This document shows positions 9,266 through 17,351 of a stretch of 64,000 bases of DNA, piece after piece; position 1 is the first letter of the stretch, and each line of letters begins with the position of its first letter. The stretch is from contig NZ_BMTL01000026.1 in assembly GCF_014649655.1 (NCBI RefSeq), positions 1-64,000 on the forward strand. The letters are read 5' to 3'. Below the pieces are notes generated by a model, which saw nothing but the letters and a program-made list of their open reading frames with translations, ran no database searches and was not told where the DNA came from. Both the position numbers and the translations under genes were made by a program. Source of the stretch: Streptomyces humidus (GTDB lineage: Bacteria; Actinomycetota; Actinomycetes; Streptomycetales; Streptomycetaceae).

Positions 9266-9560
9266 GGCGGGCGGTCTACGACTTCTTCCGCCGCTGGCGG
9301 TCCTACGACTATGTGCGTGAGCTCTACGAACGCCTGCGACAGTCGGCGAGGGAGCGCGCCGGCCGCAACGCCGAGCCCAGCGGCGGGATCATCGACAGTC
9401 AGTCGGTGGACGCCTCCGAGACCGTCGGCGGGGACAGTCGCGGATACGACGGCGGCAAATCACGTGACGGCCGCAAGCGCCACATCCTGACCGACACCGA
9501 GGGCCTGCTCCTGGAAGTCACCGTGCCACGGCCGATGTGCACGACTCCAAGGCCGCCCCC
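9266..9560 (+). pseudogene. IS5-family transposase, central fragment
   Basis: Continuation of the transposase begun at 5062: RAVYDFFRRWRSYDYVREL, then IIDSQSVDASETVG (first catalytic Asp), DSRGYDGGKSRDGRKRHI and a TEGLLLEVTV strand. After that the frame slips near 9525; TADVHDSKAAPT is readable in another frame. The sequence then stops abruptly at about 9560 where an unrelated minus-strand regulator fragment begins. The C-terminal catalytic Glu region is absent. Confidence 0.75.
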
Positions 9561-9562
9561 AC

Positions 9563-9661
9563 GTCCGGAGATGCGCCGCTCCCCGCCCAACGTCAGCCCG
9601 CTGTCCTGCGGTGACATGCGCTCACGCCAACCGCGCACAGCCATGCCGAAGTGCCATGTCG
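9563..9661 (-). pseudogene. N-terminal fragment of an XRE-family regulator
   Basis: About 32 codons read HFGMAVRGWRERMSPQD followed by GERRISG, matching the start of the intact XRE regulator at 14779-15699. Homology ends at the junction with the IS5 remnant, before the helix-turn-helix. It is the first of three related copies in the window; the third is the decayed gene at 19458-20044. Confidence 0.7.
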
Positions 9662-9667
9662 GCCATA

Positions 9668-11411
9668 TTATTTGAGGATCCACGTCTGGTTGTCCCAGGC
9701 GTTGCATTCCCACAGGACCACTACCGTGCCGCTCGTGCCCCCGAAAACGGTGACGCATTTCTGTGACTGATCGGCCACCAGTTCCGTACCGGAGAAGTGG
9801 AATTGCTGGCTGGAGTCGCCGCTGCACGCGCTCAGTTGGATCTCGGTCCGGTCGTCGCTCGCTCCGTCGGCCACGGTCATGCAATTCCCCAAGGAGCGGA
9901 AGGTGTCCCCCGATCCGGTCTGCCAGCGCTGTGCCGCGGAGCCGTCGCAGGCGACATGGACCAGCTGGATTCCCTCGGTCCCGGCGCCGCCGCCCAGGCA
10001 CTTCTGCGAGGCGGGGACCACCAGGGCATGGCCGACGGCCGGGTCGACCGTGGCACCGGATCCGCTTTCCCCGGATCCGGCATTGCCTCCGGACTCCGGC
10101 TCGGAGTCCTCCTGCACGGTTGTGGACGTCGGCTTCGAAGAGGTGTGTGGCGTCGGAGACTTGGAGCCGGAACTCGCGGAGCGGGACGCCTTGGGGGGAG
10201 GAGACCGTGGGCGTGGATGTGTCGGTGGACTGCTGGGTGGGGTTGTCGGCCGCGCGCGGGCCGTCGGACGCGGTGGCGCTGCTCTTCCCCGTTGGCAGGT
10301 TGGTCAGCAGTACGGCGATCGTGATCAACAGCGCCGTGGCGACGGCCGCGGCGAGCACGACCGGCTTCTTCGAACGGCCTGGGGGCCGGTGCGCCTTTTG
10401 GTCGGTCGTATCGGGCTGTGGAGGTACTACGGGTGGCTCGGCTGCGGAGGCATCGTCGGTTCCGCGGTCCGAGTTGAGCCCCGATGGTGATGGTGATGGC
10501 GATGGGGATGGGGGCACTGGGGTCGCGGCCGGAGCCGGAGCGTCGTCGGCCACGGCCACGGGGTGGGCGGCGGGTGGAACAACAGACGGCCCCGCTGCGC
10601 CTGCCGGTCTTCGCAGCATGCGTTCGGCGTCCTCGGCCGACAGCCGGTCGGCCGGTTTGGCCACGAGCAGGCCCTGGATCAGCGGGGTGAGCGGTCCGGC
10701 ACCGCGCACTTCCGGGGCCGGTTCCATGGCGATGGCGTACATCGTCTGGGCCACCGTTTCCCGGAGGAACGGTGAGCGGCCCTCGACCGCTTCGAAGAGC
10801 GTTGCGCCGAGTGCCCACAGGTCGGCCTCCGGCCCGGGTTTGGCGCCGACGAGGCGTTCGGGGGCCATGAAGTCGACCGACCCCACGAGTTGGCCGGTGC
10901 GGGTGAGCGCCGAGGTCTCGACGGCCTGGGCGATGCCGAAGTCGGTGAGGACCACGCGGCCGTCCTCGGCGAGCAGCACGTTGGCCGGTTTCACATCCCG
11001 GTGCAGGACCCCTGCCCGGTGCGCGGCCCGTAACGCGGCGATCACGCCCCGGCCGATCCGGGCGACCTCGTCGAGCGGGACCGTGCCGTACGCCTTGATC
11101 CGGTCGGCGAGGGTGGTGGAGCGCACGTACTCCATCACGATGGTGGGCCGGCCCTCGTCGTCCACGACGTCGTGGACGACAACGACGTTCGGGTGGCTGA
11201 TCCGGGCGGCGCTCTGCGCCTCGCGCCGGGCGCGTTCGAAGAGGGTGGCGAGTTCGGCGTCGTCGAGTTGGGGCTGGGAGTGGAGCTTCTTCACGGCGAC
11301 TTGGCGGCCGAGGAGTTCGTCGTGGGCGCGCCAGACGGTGGCCATCCCGCCCCGGCCGATGCGGTCGAGGATGAGGTATCGGCCGGCGATCAGCCGTCCT
11401 TCGTCGGACAC
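9668..11411 (-). CDS. Membrane Ser/Thr protein kinase with external ricin-type lectin domain, frameshifted
   Basis: From ATG 11411 the first ~270 residues are an active-looking Hanks-type kinase: GRGGMATVW glycine loop, VAVKK lysine, LHRDVKPANVLL catalytic loop, DFG and MAPERL. A Ser/Pro-rich linker, one transmembrane helix (about residues 348-372) and a second linker follow. The frame then shifts at a run of six G on the plus strand (10193-10198). With one base fewer, it runs on through SSPKASRSASSGSKS into a ricin B-type beta-trefoil domain (CLGGGAG, AQRWQ, FRSLGNCMTV, QKCVTV, NQTWILK) ending at 9668. The intended protein has about 580 residues: cytoplasmic kinase, extracellular carbohydrate-binding sensor. 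As given, the lectin domain would not be translated in frame. Confidence 0.75.
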
Positions 11412-11649
11412 CGTGGGTTCCTTTTCTCTGCTTCAGACCGATCCGGCCGACGGCGCCACGGGGTTCCTCCAGCCGACCGCACGCCCAACGGCCCTTCGCC
11501 TACGACTGGTTGAGCATTTTGGCAGCGAAGGGCCCGGAAGCAGCCGCTTTCCACGGCGCGTCGGGCCCGGTTGTCGCGCGCGGGGCGACTCCAGGGCTGT
11601 TGGTCGGTTCCATGAGGAGCAGGGCCCGGCCGCGAGCGGGGCGGCGCCG

Positions 11650-11773
11650 CCGTCTCACGTCATGAAGATCCGACGACCGTGGTCGACGAACTCGCCGGGC
11701 CCTTCGCGTGCCGATCATCCTCTACGGGGGCGGCAGCGGCCTAGGGGGCAGGGTAGGTACAGCAGTACCACCC
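11650..11773 (-). repeat. Degenerate leader repeat B with palindromic operator-like motif
   Basis: Second copy of the 1592-1710 repeat. The motif at 11750-11773 reads, on the minus strand, GTGGTACTGCTGTACCTACC; its arms GGTGGTAC and GTACCTACC make it nearly palindromic. Conserved AGGATGATC and GTGAGACGGCGGCG segments follow downstream on the minus strand. The rest of 11412-11897 contains no intact gene. Confidence 0.5.
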
Positions 11774-11789
11774 ACGGCGTTGCTCCAAC

Positions 11790-11867
11790 CAACTCCAAGG
11801 GCAGGGCTAGGGCGAAGGCGAGCGTGGTCTTGCCCGCCCCGCTGGATCCGGTCAGATTGAGCAACAT
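11790..11867 (-). pseudogene. Start of a P-loop ATPase gene, truncated
   Basis: From an ATG at 11867 the minus strand reads MLLNLTGSSGAGKTTLAFAL, a clean Walker A motif with a hydrophobic lead strand, then loses similarity where the leader repeat B begins. About 25 codons remain. It looks like the N-terminus of a small nucleotide-binding protein cut by recombination. Confidence 0.5.
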
Positions 11868-11882
11868 CTGGCCAGGGTGACA

Positions 11883-11891
11883 GCCCGCAAA
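11883..11891 (+). terminator. Left arm of a stem-loop split by the 2.5-kb insertion
   Basis: GCCCGCAAA here pairs perfectly with TTTGCGGGC at 14386-14394. With the element and one copy of the 9-bp direct repeat removed, the two arms would enclose a 15-base loop, a typical actinomycete terminator-like hairpin. The element therefore entered the loop. Confidence 0.5.
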
Positions 11892-11897
11892 GGCTTT

Positions 11898-12130
11898 GGG
11901 TGTAGCTCCTTTCAAGGGACTGGCTGAGCGGGGCATTTGCCTTACTGGCCGGGCTGAGCGCCGCGTAGATCGATTCGAAATCCTCAGGTCACGCTCGGGC
12001 CGGACCAAGATCGACTGCCTGGAAGTCAAGGATCGCGGCGATGCCCTCCTGGGGACCCGGTTCGATCACCCGGTCACACGCCGAGCCGTAGTTCACGCAG
12101 ATAGGGCCGCCCTTTGAAGGAGCTACACCC
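11898..12130 (+). repeat. 233-bp MITE-like repeat, copy 1
   Basis: Bounded by GGGTGTAGCTCCTT and its reverse complement AAGGAGCTACACCC. It differs from the inverted copy at 14135-14367 at about five positions. One strand stays open across ~73 codons in both copies, but there is no recognisable protein and no ribosome site, so I do not call it a gene. Confidence 0.8.
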
Positions 12131-12174
12131 AACAGGGTTCGCGGCGCGCGGGCTCGGCGACACTTCCACCGTCC

Positions 12175-13086
12175 TTACGCCGTGTCCTTGAAGTAATGAC
12201 CGTCCTCGATGTCCTCGATCAGCCCGGGGTGCACGGGAACCCAGCCGAAGCGCTCCCGGGTCAGCGCGCTGGACGTCGGGTTGTCGAGCGACACCAGTAG
12301 GGCGAGAAGGCCGAAGTGGCCGCTCGCCTCCTCGGCCGTCAGACCCACCGCCGGAAGCTTCAGCTGACGGCCGATGGCCTCGGCGATGTCCCGGAACCGC
12401 ACACCCTCCTCCGCGACCGCGTGCACCGGAGTGCCGGGCGGAGCGGATTCCACGGCCAGCCGGAACAGGACCGCGGCATCACGCCGGTGCACCGACGACC
12501 AGCGGTTCGCCCCCTCACCGACAAAGGCCGAGACACCCTTCGCACGAGCGATACCGATCAGCATCGAGACGAACCCGCGCGCGTCCCCCCGACCGTGCAC
12601 GGTCGGCGCCAGCCGTACCGACGAGGAGCGCACCCCGCGCCCGCCCAGGGCCAGAACGGACGTCTCAACCGGGAGCCGCAGACCGGTGACGGCATTGGGA
12701 ACAGCCGGGGTCTCCTCGGTCAGCACCTGTCCCGGCGTGCGGCCGATGACCCCCGAGGTGACCACGAAGGGCTTGCCGGTCTGCTCCAACTCCGAACCGA
12801 TCGCCTCCACAGCCTTCAGCTCGACCCGTGCACGAGCGGCAGAGTCGGTGGTCTCGGAGATGTGCTGGTTGGCGGCGAAGACCACGCCGTCCGCCTTCGC
12901 CGCGCCGGAGCGCAAGCTGTCCAGGTCACCGAGGTCACCACGGTGCACCGCGATGCCTGCCCTGACCAGAGTCGCGGCGGAGGCATCGGAACGGGCGAGA
13001 CCCACGACCTCGTGGCCCGCTTGCAGCAACTCACTCACGATGGCCGATCCGACGTACCCGGTTGCCCCTGCGACGAAAATGCGCAC
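12175..13086 (-). CDS. NAD(P)-binding oxidoreductase, NmrA/SDR-like
   Basis: A 303-residue atypical short-chain dehydrogenase with an N-terminal Rossmann motif (GATGYVGSAI, residues 7-16), an early acidic/Arg switch (LARSDASAA) and an epimerase-like body (GVIGRTPGQVLTEETPAV). The canonical YxxxK catalytic pair is not obvious, as in NmrA-like and related atypical SDRs, so it may bind rather than turn over substrate, or reduce a small quinone or aldehyde. It is divergent from the LysR gene at 13231 across ~145 bp, the usual arrangement for a LysR-controlled target. It lies inside the composite element. Confidence 0.75.
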   Translation of the reverse strand: MRIFVAGATGYVGSAIVSELLQAGHEVVGLARSDASAATLVRAGIAVHRGDLGDLDSLRSGAAKADGVVFAANQHISETTDSAARARVELKAVEAIGSELEQTGKPFVVTSGVIGRTPGQVLTEETPAVPNAVTGLRLPVETSVLALGGRGVRSSSVRLAPTVHGRGDARGFVSMLIGIARAKGVSAFVGEGANRWSSVHRRDAAVLFRLAVESAPPGTPVHAVAEEGVRFRDIAEAIGRQLKLPAVGLTAEEASGHFGLLALLVSLDNPTSSALTRERFGWVPVHPGLIEDIEDGHYFKDTA

Positions 13087-13230
13087 GATGAGAATCCCTC
13101 GATGATTTCAAGTTGGCCCGCCGCACGGCGCCGGGTTCGTACCGTGACGGTAGGAGCGGCAGGAGCACGGCGTCCAAGACCTGTTCCGCACCACGCGATA
13201 CGGATCAGGTATCACGAGTACGATGCAGGA

Positions 13231-14142
13231 GTGCCCAGCGCCCACGTACCCCCGGTCGACTTCGACCTTCGCCTGGTGCGGTACTTCACGGTCGTGGCCG
13301 AGCACGGCAACTTCCGCCGCGCAGCGGCCGAACTGCGGCTTGCGCAACCGTCGCTGAGCCGGCAGATCCAGAGCCTTGAGAAGCGGTTGGGCGTCCGCCT
13401 GCTCGACCGCACCACCAGGGGCTGCCGCCTCACCGCGGCCGGACAGGAGTTCCTGCCCCAGGCGGAAGCACTCCTGCGCTCCGCGGAACTGGCCGCGACG
13501 ACGACCCGCGCCGCAGCTGCATCCGGCGCCGTCACCATCGGGTACGTGGGCGGACTCATCATCACCCCCGCGGTGCGCGAGCTGCGCAGCCGCCATCCCG
13601 AGGCCGAGGTCACCACGCGTCACCTGGACTGGAGCGATGTCCACATGGCCCTGCTCGACCACCGCGTGGACGCGGTCGTCGCCCGAGAGCCGTTCCCGAC
13701 CGACAGGCTGCGGGTGACGCCCCTGTACCAGGAGCCCCGGGTGCTCCTGGTACCGACGACGCACCGCCTCGCGGGCAGGGAGTCGGTCACCCTCGACGAC
13801 TTCTCCGGCGAACCCCTCATCCGTTACCCGGACCCCGCCTACGACGCCTTCTGGCGCCTCGACCCCCGACCGGACGGACGCCCGGCACCCGACGGCCCGC
13901 TGGTCGAGGCGCACGCGGACAAACTCGAATCCATCGCCGGCGGACAGGCCATCGCGCTAGCACCGGCAGCCGACGGGAACAGCACGCCCAGGCACGATCT
14001 GACGACCGTTCCCGTCCAAGGAATCGAACCGTGCGACGTGGTGATCGCCACCCGCACCCGCGAGCGCAACCGCCTGGTGTCGGCCTTCCTCGAAACAGCC
14101 CGATCGCATCTCACCGGTCGCGACACACTCCGAAGGGTGTAG
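13231..14142 (+). CDS. LysR-family transcriptional regulator
   Basis: A 303-residue LTTR: N-terminal winged helix (FDLRLVRYFTVVAEHGNF, then AAAELRLAQPSLSRQIQSLE, about residues 9-50) and a periplasmic-binding-like effector domain (GAVTIGYVGGLI onward). The GTG at 13231 is chosen as start because no better codon precedes the helix; the purine-rich stretch touches it, so initiation is probably weak. The last codons and the TAG stop (14140-14142) lie inside the terminal repeat of the flanking 233-bp element. The native C-terminus may thus have been trimmed or replaced on insertion. It likely controls the divergent oxidoreductase gene. Confidence 0.8.
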   Translation: MPSAHVPPVDFDLRLVRYFTVVAEHGNFRRAAAELRLAQPSLSRQIQSLEKRLGVRLLDRTTRGCRLTAAGQEFLPQAEALLRSAELAATTTRAAAASGAVTIGYVGGLIITPAVRELRSRHPEAEVTTRHLDWSDVHMALLDHRVDAVVAREPFPTDRLRVTPLYQEPRVLLVPTTHRLAGRESVTLDDFSGEPLIRYPDPAYDAFWRLDPRPDGRPAPDGPLVEAHADKLESIAGGQAIALAPAADGNSTPRHDLTTVPVQGIEPCDVVIATRTRERNRLVSAFLETARSHLTGRDTLRRV

Positions 14143-14367
14143 CTCCTTCAAAGGGCGGCCCTATCTGCGTGAACTACGGCTCGGCGTGTGACCGGGTGAT
14201 CGAACCGGGTCCCCAGGAGGGCATCGCCGCGATCCTTGAACCCCAGGCAGGCGATCTTGGTCCGGCCCGAGCGTGACCTGAGGATTTCGAATCGATCTAC
14301 GCGGCGCTCAGCCCGGCCAGTAAGGCAAATGCCCAGCTCAGCCAGTCCCTTGAAAGGAGCTACACCC
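14135..14367 (-). repeat. 233-bp MITE-like repeat, copy 2 (inverted)
   Basis: Inverted copy of 11898-12130, same length, about five differences. It starts with GGGTGTAGCTCCTT, which supplies the stop codon of the LysR gene, and ends at 14367, followed directly by the AAAGGCTTT direct repeat. Confidence 0.8.
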
Positions 14368-14385
14368 AAAGGCTTTCTCGACTGG

Positions 14386-14394
14386 TTTGCGGGC
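14386..14394 (+). terminator. Right arm of the split stem-loop
   Basis: TTTGCGGGC, the perfect complement of the arm at 11883-11891. Confidence 0.5.
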
Positions 14395-14423
14395 CCCACC
14401 GGCCCTCGGCTTTCGTCGGATTC

Positions 14424-14655
14424 CTACAGCCACTCGTTGAGGCGGCGACCAGTACGGTCGCTTCGTAACGGACGGCAAGCTTGTCGTATCTCGTGGCGAC
14501 CGCGCGGTGTCTTTTGAGGCGATTGATGCCGCACTCCACCGCGTGGCGTTCTTTGTAGTCGACAGGGTCGAACTTCGGCGGACGGCCGCCGCGAGAACCG
14601 CGCTTCTTGCGCTTGGCGATCTGATCGCGCCTCTCCGGAATGGTTCCCCGACGCG
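14424..14655 (-). pseudogene. IS5-family transposase, C-terminal fragment
   Basis: Reads TIPERRDQIAKRKKRGSRGG, then a KERHAVECGINRLKRHRAV segment carrying the catalytic Glu, and ATRYDKLAVRYEATVLVAA. A one-base slip near the end puts the usual LNEWL-stop ending (stop at 14424-14426) in another frame. The N-terminal two-thirds of the transposase is missing; its upstream side joins the promoter region of the XRE regulator. It differs from the IS5 fragments at 5062-9560. Confidence 0.7.
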
Positions 14656-14778
14656 TCCGGCGACGCTCTGCCGTACGGCGCGCCGTAACCCGACCCGGGC
14701 GGTCAGGACTCGACTCCGTGTAACAGATCCGTTGTGCGGCAACACAAACTTCGTGTCGTCCGTGGCATCTGGACGACG

Positions 14779-15699
14779 ATGGTCCGCATGGCGACGATGA
14801 ATCACTTTGGCATGACTCTGCGCGGCTGGCGTGAGCGTATGTCACCGCAGGACATTGGCCTGGAGGCCGGCGGGGAGCGGCGCGTCCCCGGACTGCGTCG
14901 TGAAGAACTGGCCCGTCTGGCAGGCATATCGGTCGACTACCTGATGCTGCTGGAACAGGGGCGCGCTCGCAACCCCTCGGCCCAAGTGGTCACCGCTCTG
15001 GCCAGGGCACTGCGCCTCGACCCGTCCGAGCGTGACCATCTGTTCCGCTGCGCCCAACTCGCACCGCCCTCCGCCGGGAACGTCTCCAGACACATACCCG
15101 CGAGCGTGCAGCGACTGGTCCATCAGTTGGGAGCGACTCCCGCCGGGATCTTCGCCGCTGACTGGACCCTCATCGGCTGGAACAAGATGTGGACGGCTAC
15201 GGCCGGCGATCCCCGCGCGTACGGCTGGGTGGGACGCAATCTCGTCGCCGGGATGTTCCAGACGAGAGCCAGCCGAGACCGTGACCCGATTGCGGCATGG
15301 CCCGTCTGGTCATGGAGAGGCAGCGAAGCGGAAGAGGAGGACCTCGTCGCCGACCTGCGTGTGACGGCGGCCGCCCATCCCCAGGATGAACGTCTTGCCT
15401 CACTCGTCGAAGGCATGCTTCGACGGGAACCAGCGTTTACCCGACTGTGGTTCAACGGCACTGCCGCCCCCTGGGCCGGCGACCGCAAGACCATCGAACA
15501 TCCACGGGTGGGTGACATCACCCTCGACGTCGATGTCCTGATGCCTGCTGGCACCGACCTCCGGATCCTCACGTGTGCGGCTGCGGCCGAGACCACTGAC
15601 GCAGAGAAGCTGGATGCTCTACGTGCGGCCTGTCATCTGCCGGGAAACAGCCTGACCCGCCTCGATCCAGAGGTCTCCAGCCCTGATCGAGGACTGTGA
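14779..15699 (+). CDS. XRE-family regulator with MmyB-like ligand-binding domain
   Basis: About 306 residues. In-frame ATGs occur at 14779, 14788 and 14797; none has a strong ribosome site, and the related copies suggest the start near MNHFGM. The N-terminal HTH (REELARLAGISVDYLMLLEQ, about residues 35-60) is followed by the C-terminal domain common in actinomycete XRE regulators of the MmyB type (TLIGWNKMW, RNLVAGMF, DRKTIEHPRVGDITL). Such proteins often control a neighbouring oxidoreductase gene. A ~60-bp stretch upstream is shared with the decayed paralogue at 19458, and an N-terminal fragment of another lies at 9563-9661. Only this copy is intact. Confidence 0.8.
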   Translation: MVRMATMNHFGMTLRGWRERMSPQDIGLEAGGERRVPGLRREELARLAGISVDYLMLLEQGRARNPSAQVVTALARALRLDPSERDHLFRCAQLAPPSAGNVSRHIPASVQRLVHQLGATPAGIFAADWTLIGWNKMWTATAGDPRAYGWVGRNLVAGMFQTRASRDRDPIAAWPVWSWRGSEAEEEDLVADLRVTAAAHPQDERLASLVEGMLRREPAFTRLWFNGTAAPWAGDRKTIEHPRVGDITLDVDVLMPAGTDLRILTCAAAAETTDAEKLDALRAACHLPGNSLTRLDPEVSSPDRGL

Positions 15700-15888
15700 C
15701 CCGGCTACCGACCGGCCTCACCTACCCCTGCTTGTCGCTGTGCAACTGACGATCACCGATGGGTGTGGTTCTCGGCTCATACAAGATTTTCGTAAGCTCA
15801 GTGGACGTTAAGTCCGATCTTCCCTGGTTCGTGGTCGCTCGATCGTGGTACTGATGGCTGCGCGGGCCATGCAATGGTGAGGGGCCCC
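15700..15888. other. Intergenic between XRE gene and IS3-family element
   Basis: No gene seen. AT-richer than its surroundings; contains no repeat I can tie to another feature. Confidence 0.4.
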
Positions 15889-15955
15889 TGAGGGGCCCCG
15901 TAGTTTCCGGACAGGCACCCAATAGGGTTGTCCTGAACAAGGAAACGAGGAAGAA

Positions 15956-16246
15956 GTGGCGCCACCCAGTAAGTACTCGCCCGAGTTCCGCGAGGAAGCC
16001 GTCCAGATCGCGGTGCGGTCAAGTAAGACGATCTCCGAAGTCGCCCGGGAGCTTGAACTGAACTCGGAGACACTGCGCGGCTGGGTGAAGAAGTACCAGA
16101 AGCAGCAGGAACCGGCCCCCGATGCGGAACTGACGGTGAACGAGCGGGCGCGGCTGAAGGAACTCGAACGACGCAACCGCGAGCTGGAGATGGAAGTTAC
16201 CTTCCTGAAAAGAGCCGCAGCGTACTTCGCGAAGGATCCCCGGTAG
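15956..16246 (+). CDS. IS3-family OrfA (HTH and leucine zipper)
   Basis: A 96-residue protein with the OrfA helix-turn-helix (YSPEFREEAVQIAVRSS, then ISEVARELELNSETLRGWV) and a C-terminal coiled coil (RLKELERRNRELEMEVTFLK). Start is GTG at 15956 (GTGGCGCCACCC), with GAGGAAGAA upstream. OrfA binds the terminal repeats and is joined to OrfB by -1 frameshifting; the tail CTGAAAAGAG (near 16205) holds a plausible slippery run, and orfB is open in the -1 frame across this overlap. Confidence 0.85.
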   Translation: MAPPSKYSPEFREEAVQIAVRSSKTISEVARELELNSETLRGWVKKYQKQQEPAPDAELTVNERARLKELERRNRELEMEVTFLKRAAAYFAKDPR

Positions 16247-16272
16247 CAAGCAAGTACGAGTTCATCGACGAG

Positions 16273-17136
16273 ATGCGGCTCGACACCGAGAAGTACGCAT
16301 ACAGCGCCGAGTTCATGTGTGGCCGACTCGGCGTCTCCAGATCCGGCTACTACGACTGGCGATCCCGCCCGGAATCCGCGACAGCTCAGCGGCGCGAAGA
16401 ACTGAAATTGCTCATCGAGAAAGCCTTCGACATGTCCGACAGCACCTATGGGCACCGGCGCATCCAGGCCCAGCTGCACCGCTGGGGCGTCGCCGCGGGT
16501 GTGGAGTTGGTCCGCCGCCTCATGCGCGAACTGGGCCTGGTGCCCTGCCTGCCACGGCCGAAGAGGTTCAACCTCACGCAGGCTGCGGCCGGCCAGGTGC
16601 CGGACCTCGTCGGCCGCGACTTCACCGCGGATGCGCCCGGCGAGAAGCTCGTCGGTGACATTACCTATATCGCGACCGGGGAAGGCTGGCTGTACCTCGC
16701 AACGGTCATCGACTGCTGCACGAAGGAAGTCATCGGTTACGCGATGGACGACCACTACCAAACCCCACTGATATCCAGGGCAATCCACAAAGCGGCACGG
16801 AACAGGAACCTCACGGCCGACGCGATATTTCACTCGGATCGCGGAAGTAACTACATGTCAGCCGAGTTCGGGAGGACGCTGGACCGCTTCGGGCTCCGCA
16901 GATCTGCCGACCGCACCGGGATCTGTTTCGATAACGCCATGGCCGAATCATTTTTCGGCGCCCTGAAGAACGAGCGCGTATCAAGGGTGACTTACCTGAC
17001 CCGTGAGGCCGCCCGGCAGGACATCACTCGCTACATCGAATTCTGGTACAATCGCAAACGCCTCCACTCGGCGGTGGTTTACCGCCCTCCGCGCGAAGTT
17101 TACGCCGAGTACGAGAAGTTGCGAATCGCCGCGTGA
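16273..17136 (+). CDS. IS3-family OrfB DDE transposase
   Basis: A 287-residue integrase-core protein if begun at ATG 16273; the frame is open further upstream (PVASKYEFIDEMRL), so the functional product is the OrfAB fusion made by -1 frameshifting. Catalytic residues: Asp in VGDITYIAT, Asp in FHSDRGSNY, Glu in NAMAESFFGALKNE, with the final YNRKRLHSAVVYRPP motif typical of the family. An HTH_21-like segment (YGHRRIQAQL) precedes the core. No frameshift or truncation seen, so the element may be active. Confidence 0.88.
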   Translation: MRLDTEKYAYSAEFMCGRLGVSRSGYYDWRSRPESATAQRREELKLLIEKAFDMSDSTYGHRRIQAQLHRWGVAAGVELVRRLMRELGLVPCLPRPKRFNLTQAAAGQVPDLVGRDFTADAPGEKLVGDITYIATGEGWLYLATVIDCCTKEVIGYAMDDHYQTPLISRAIHKAARNRNLTADAIFHSDRGSNYMSAEFGRTLDRFGLRRSADRTGICFDNAMAESFFGALKNERVSRVTYLTREAARQDITRYIEFWYNRKRLHSAVVYRPPREVYAEYEKLRIAA

Positions 17137-17185
17137 AATAAACGGTCAGAAGACTGTCCGGAAAACGCGAGGCTCCTCAGCTGCT

Positions 17186-17345
17186 GCGCTCAGGGGCGGC
17201 ACGGACATGACGGCCTCTCAGAAGACGCAACATCGCGGCTTGTGAATAGACCTCCTGGGTAAAGGCCGTCACCGCGGATCTCCCGGACCATGAGCACGAA
17301 CAGCACGCATGCGGCGAACTGCACGGTGGCGTAGAAGACGAATCG
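17186..17345 (-). pseudogene. Possible C-terminal remnant of a membrane transporter
   Basis: One minus-strand frame reads FVFYATVQFAACVLFVLMV followed by REIRGDGLYPGG, like a last transmembrane helix and cytoplasmic tail of an MFS-type protein. No other part of such a gene is present: the IS3 element lies on one side and the palindromic motif on the other. Low confidence. Confidence 0.3.
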
Positions 17346-17351
17346 AGGGGA

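Larger units (their letters stand above)
11898..14367. mobile_element. Composite element: two inverted 233-bp repeats around an oxidoreductase and a LysR gene
   Basis: The segment begins and ends with inverted copies of one 233-bp repeat and is flanked on both sides by the 9-bp direct repeat AAAGGCTTT (11889-11897 and 14368-14376), consistent with a target-site duplication made when the whole unit moved. Between the repeats lie only two divergent genes (12175-13086 and 13231-14142). No transposase is present, so movement would have needed one supplied in trans. Interpretation as a MITE-bracketed composite is inference; the repeats and direct repeat are seen directly. Confidence 0.65.
15889..17179 (+). 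mobile_element. Complete IS3-family insertion sequence
   Basis: Imperfect terminal inverted repeats of ~26 bp bound the element: TGAGGGGCCCCGTAG at the left end against TGAGGAGCCTCGCG at the right (read inward), both followed by TTTCCGGACAG. Two overlapping frames, orfA and orfB, fill the interior. A short target duplication could not be recognised. This is the only transposase in the window with all catalytic residues and both ends in place. Confidence 0.8.

Noticed and set aside
11898..12130. A ~73-codon gene inside each 233-bp repeat
   Set aside because: Open in both copies, but without start signals or recognisable fold; the substitutions between copies do not clearly favour protein conservation.
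12316..14142. A single 608-codon plus-strand frame spanning the LysR gene and the DNA opposite the oxidoreductase
   Set aside because: The upstream half is antisense to a clear Rossmann-fold gene and reads as low-complexity Arg/Gly/Pro; only the part from 13231 is a protein family.
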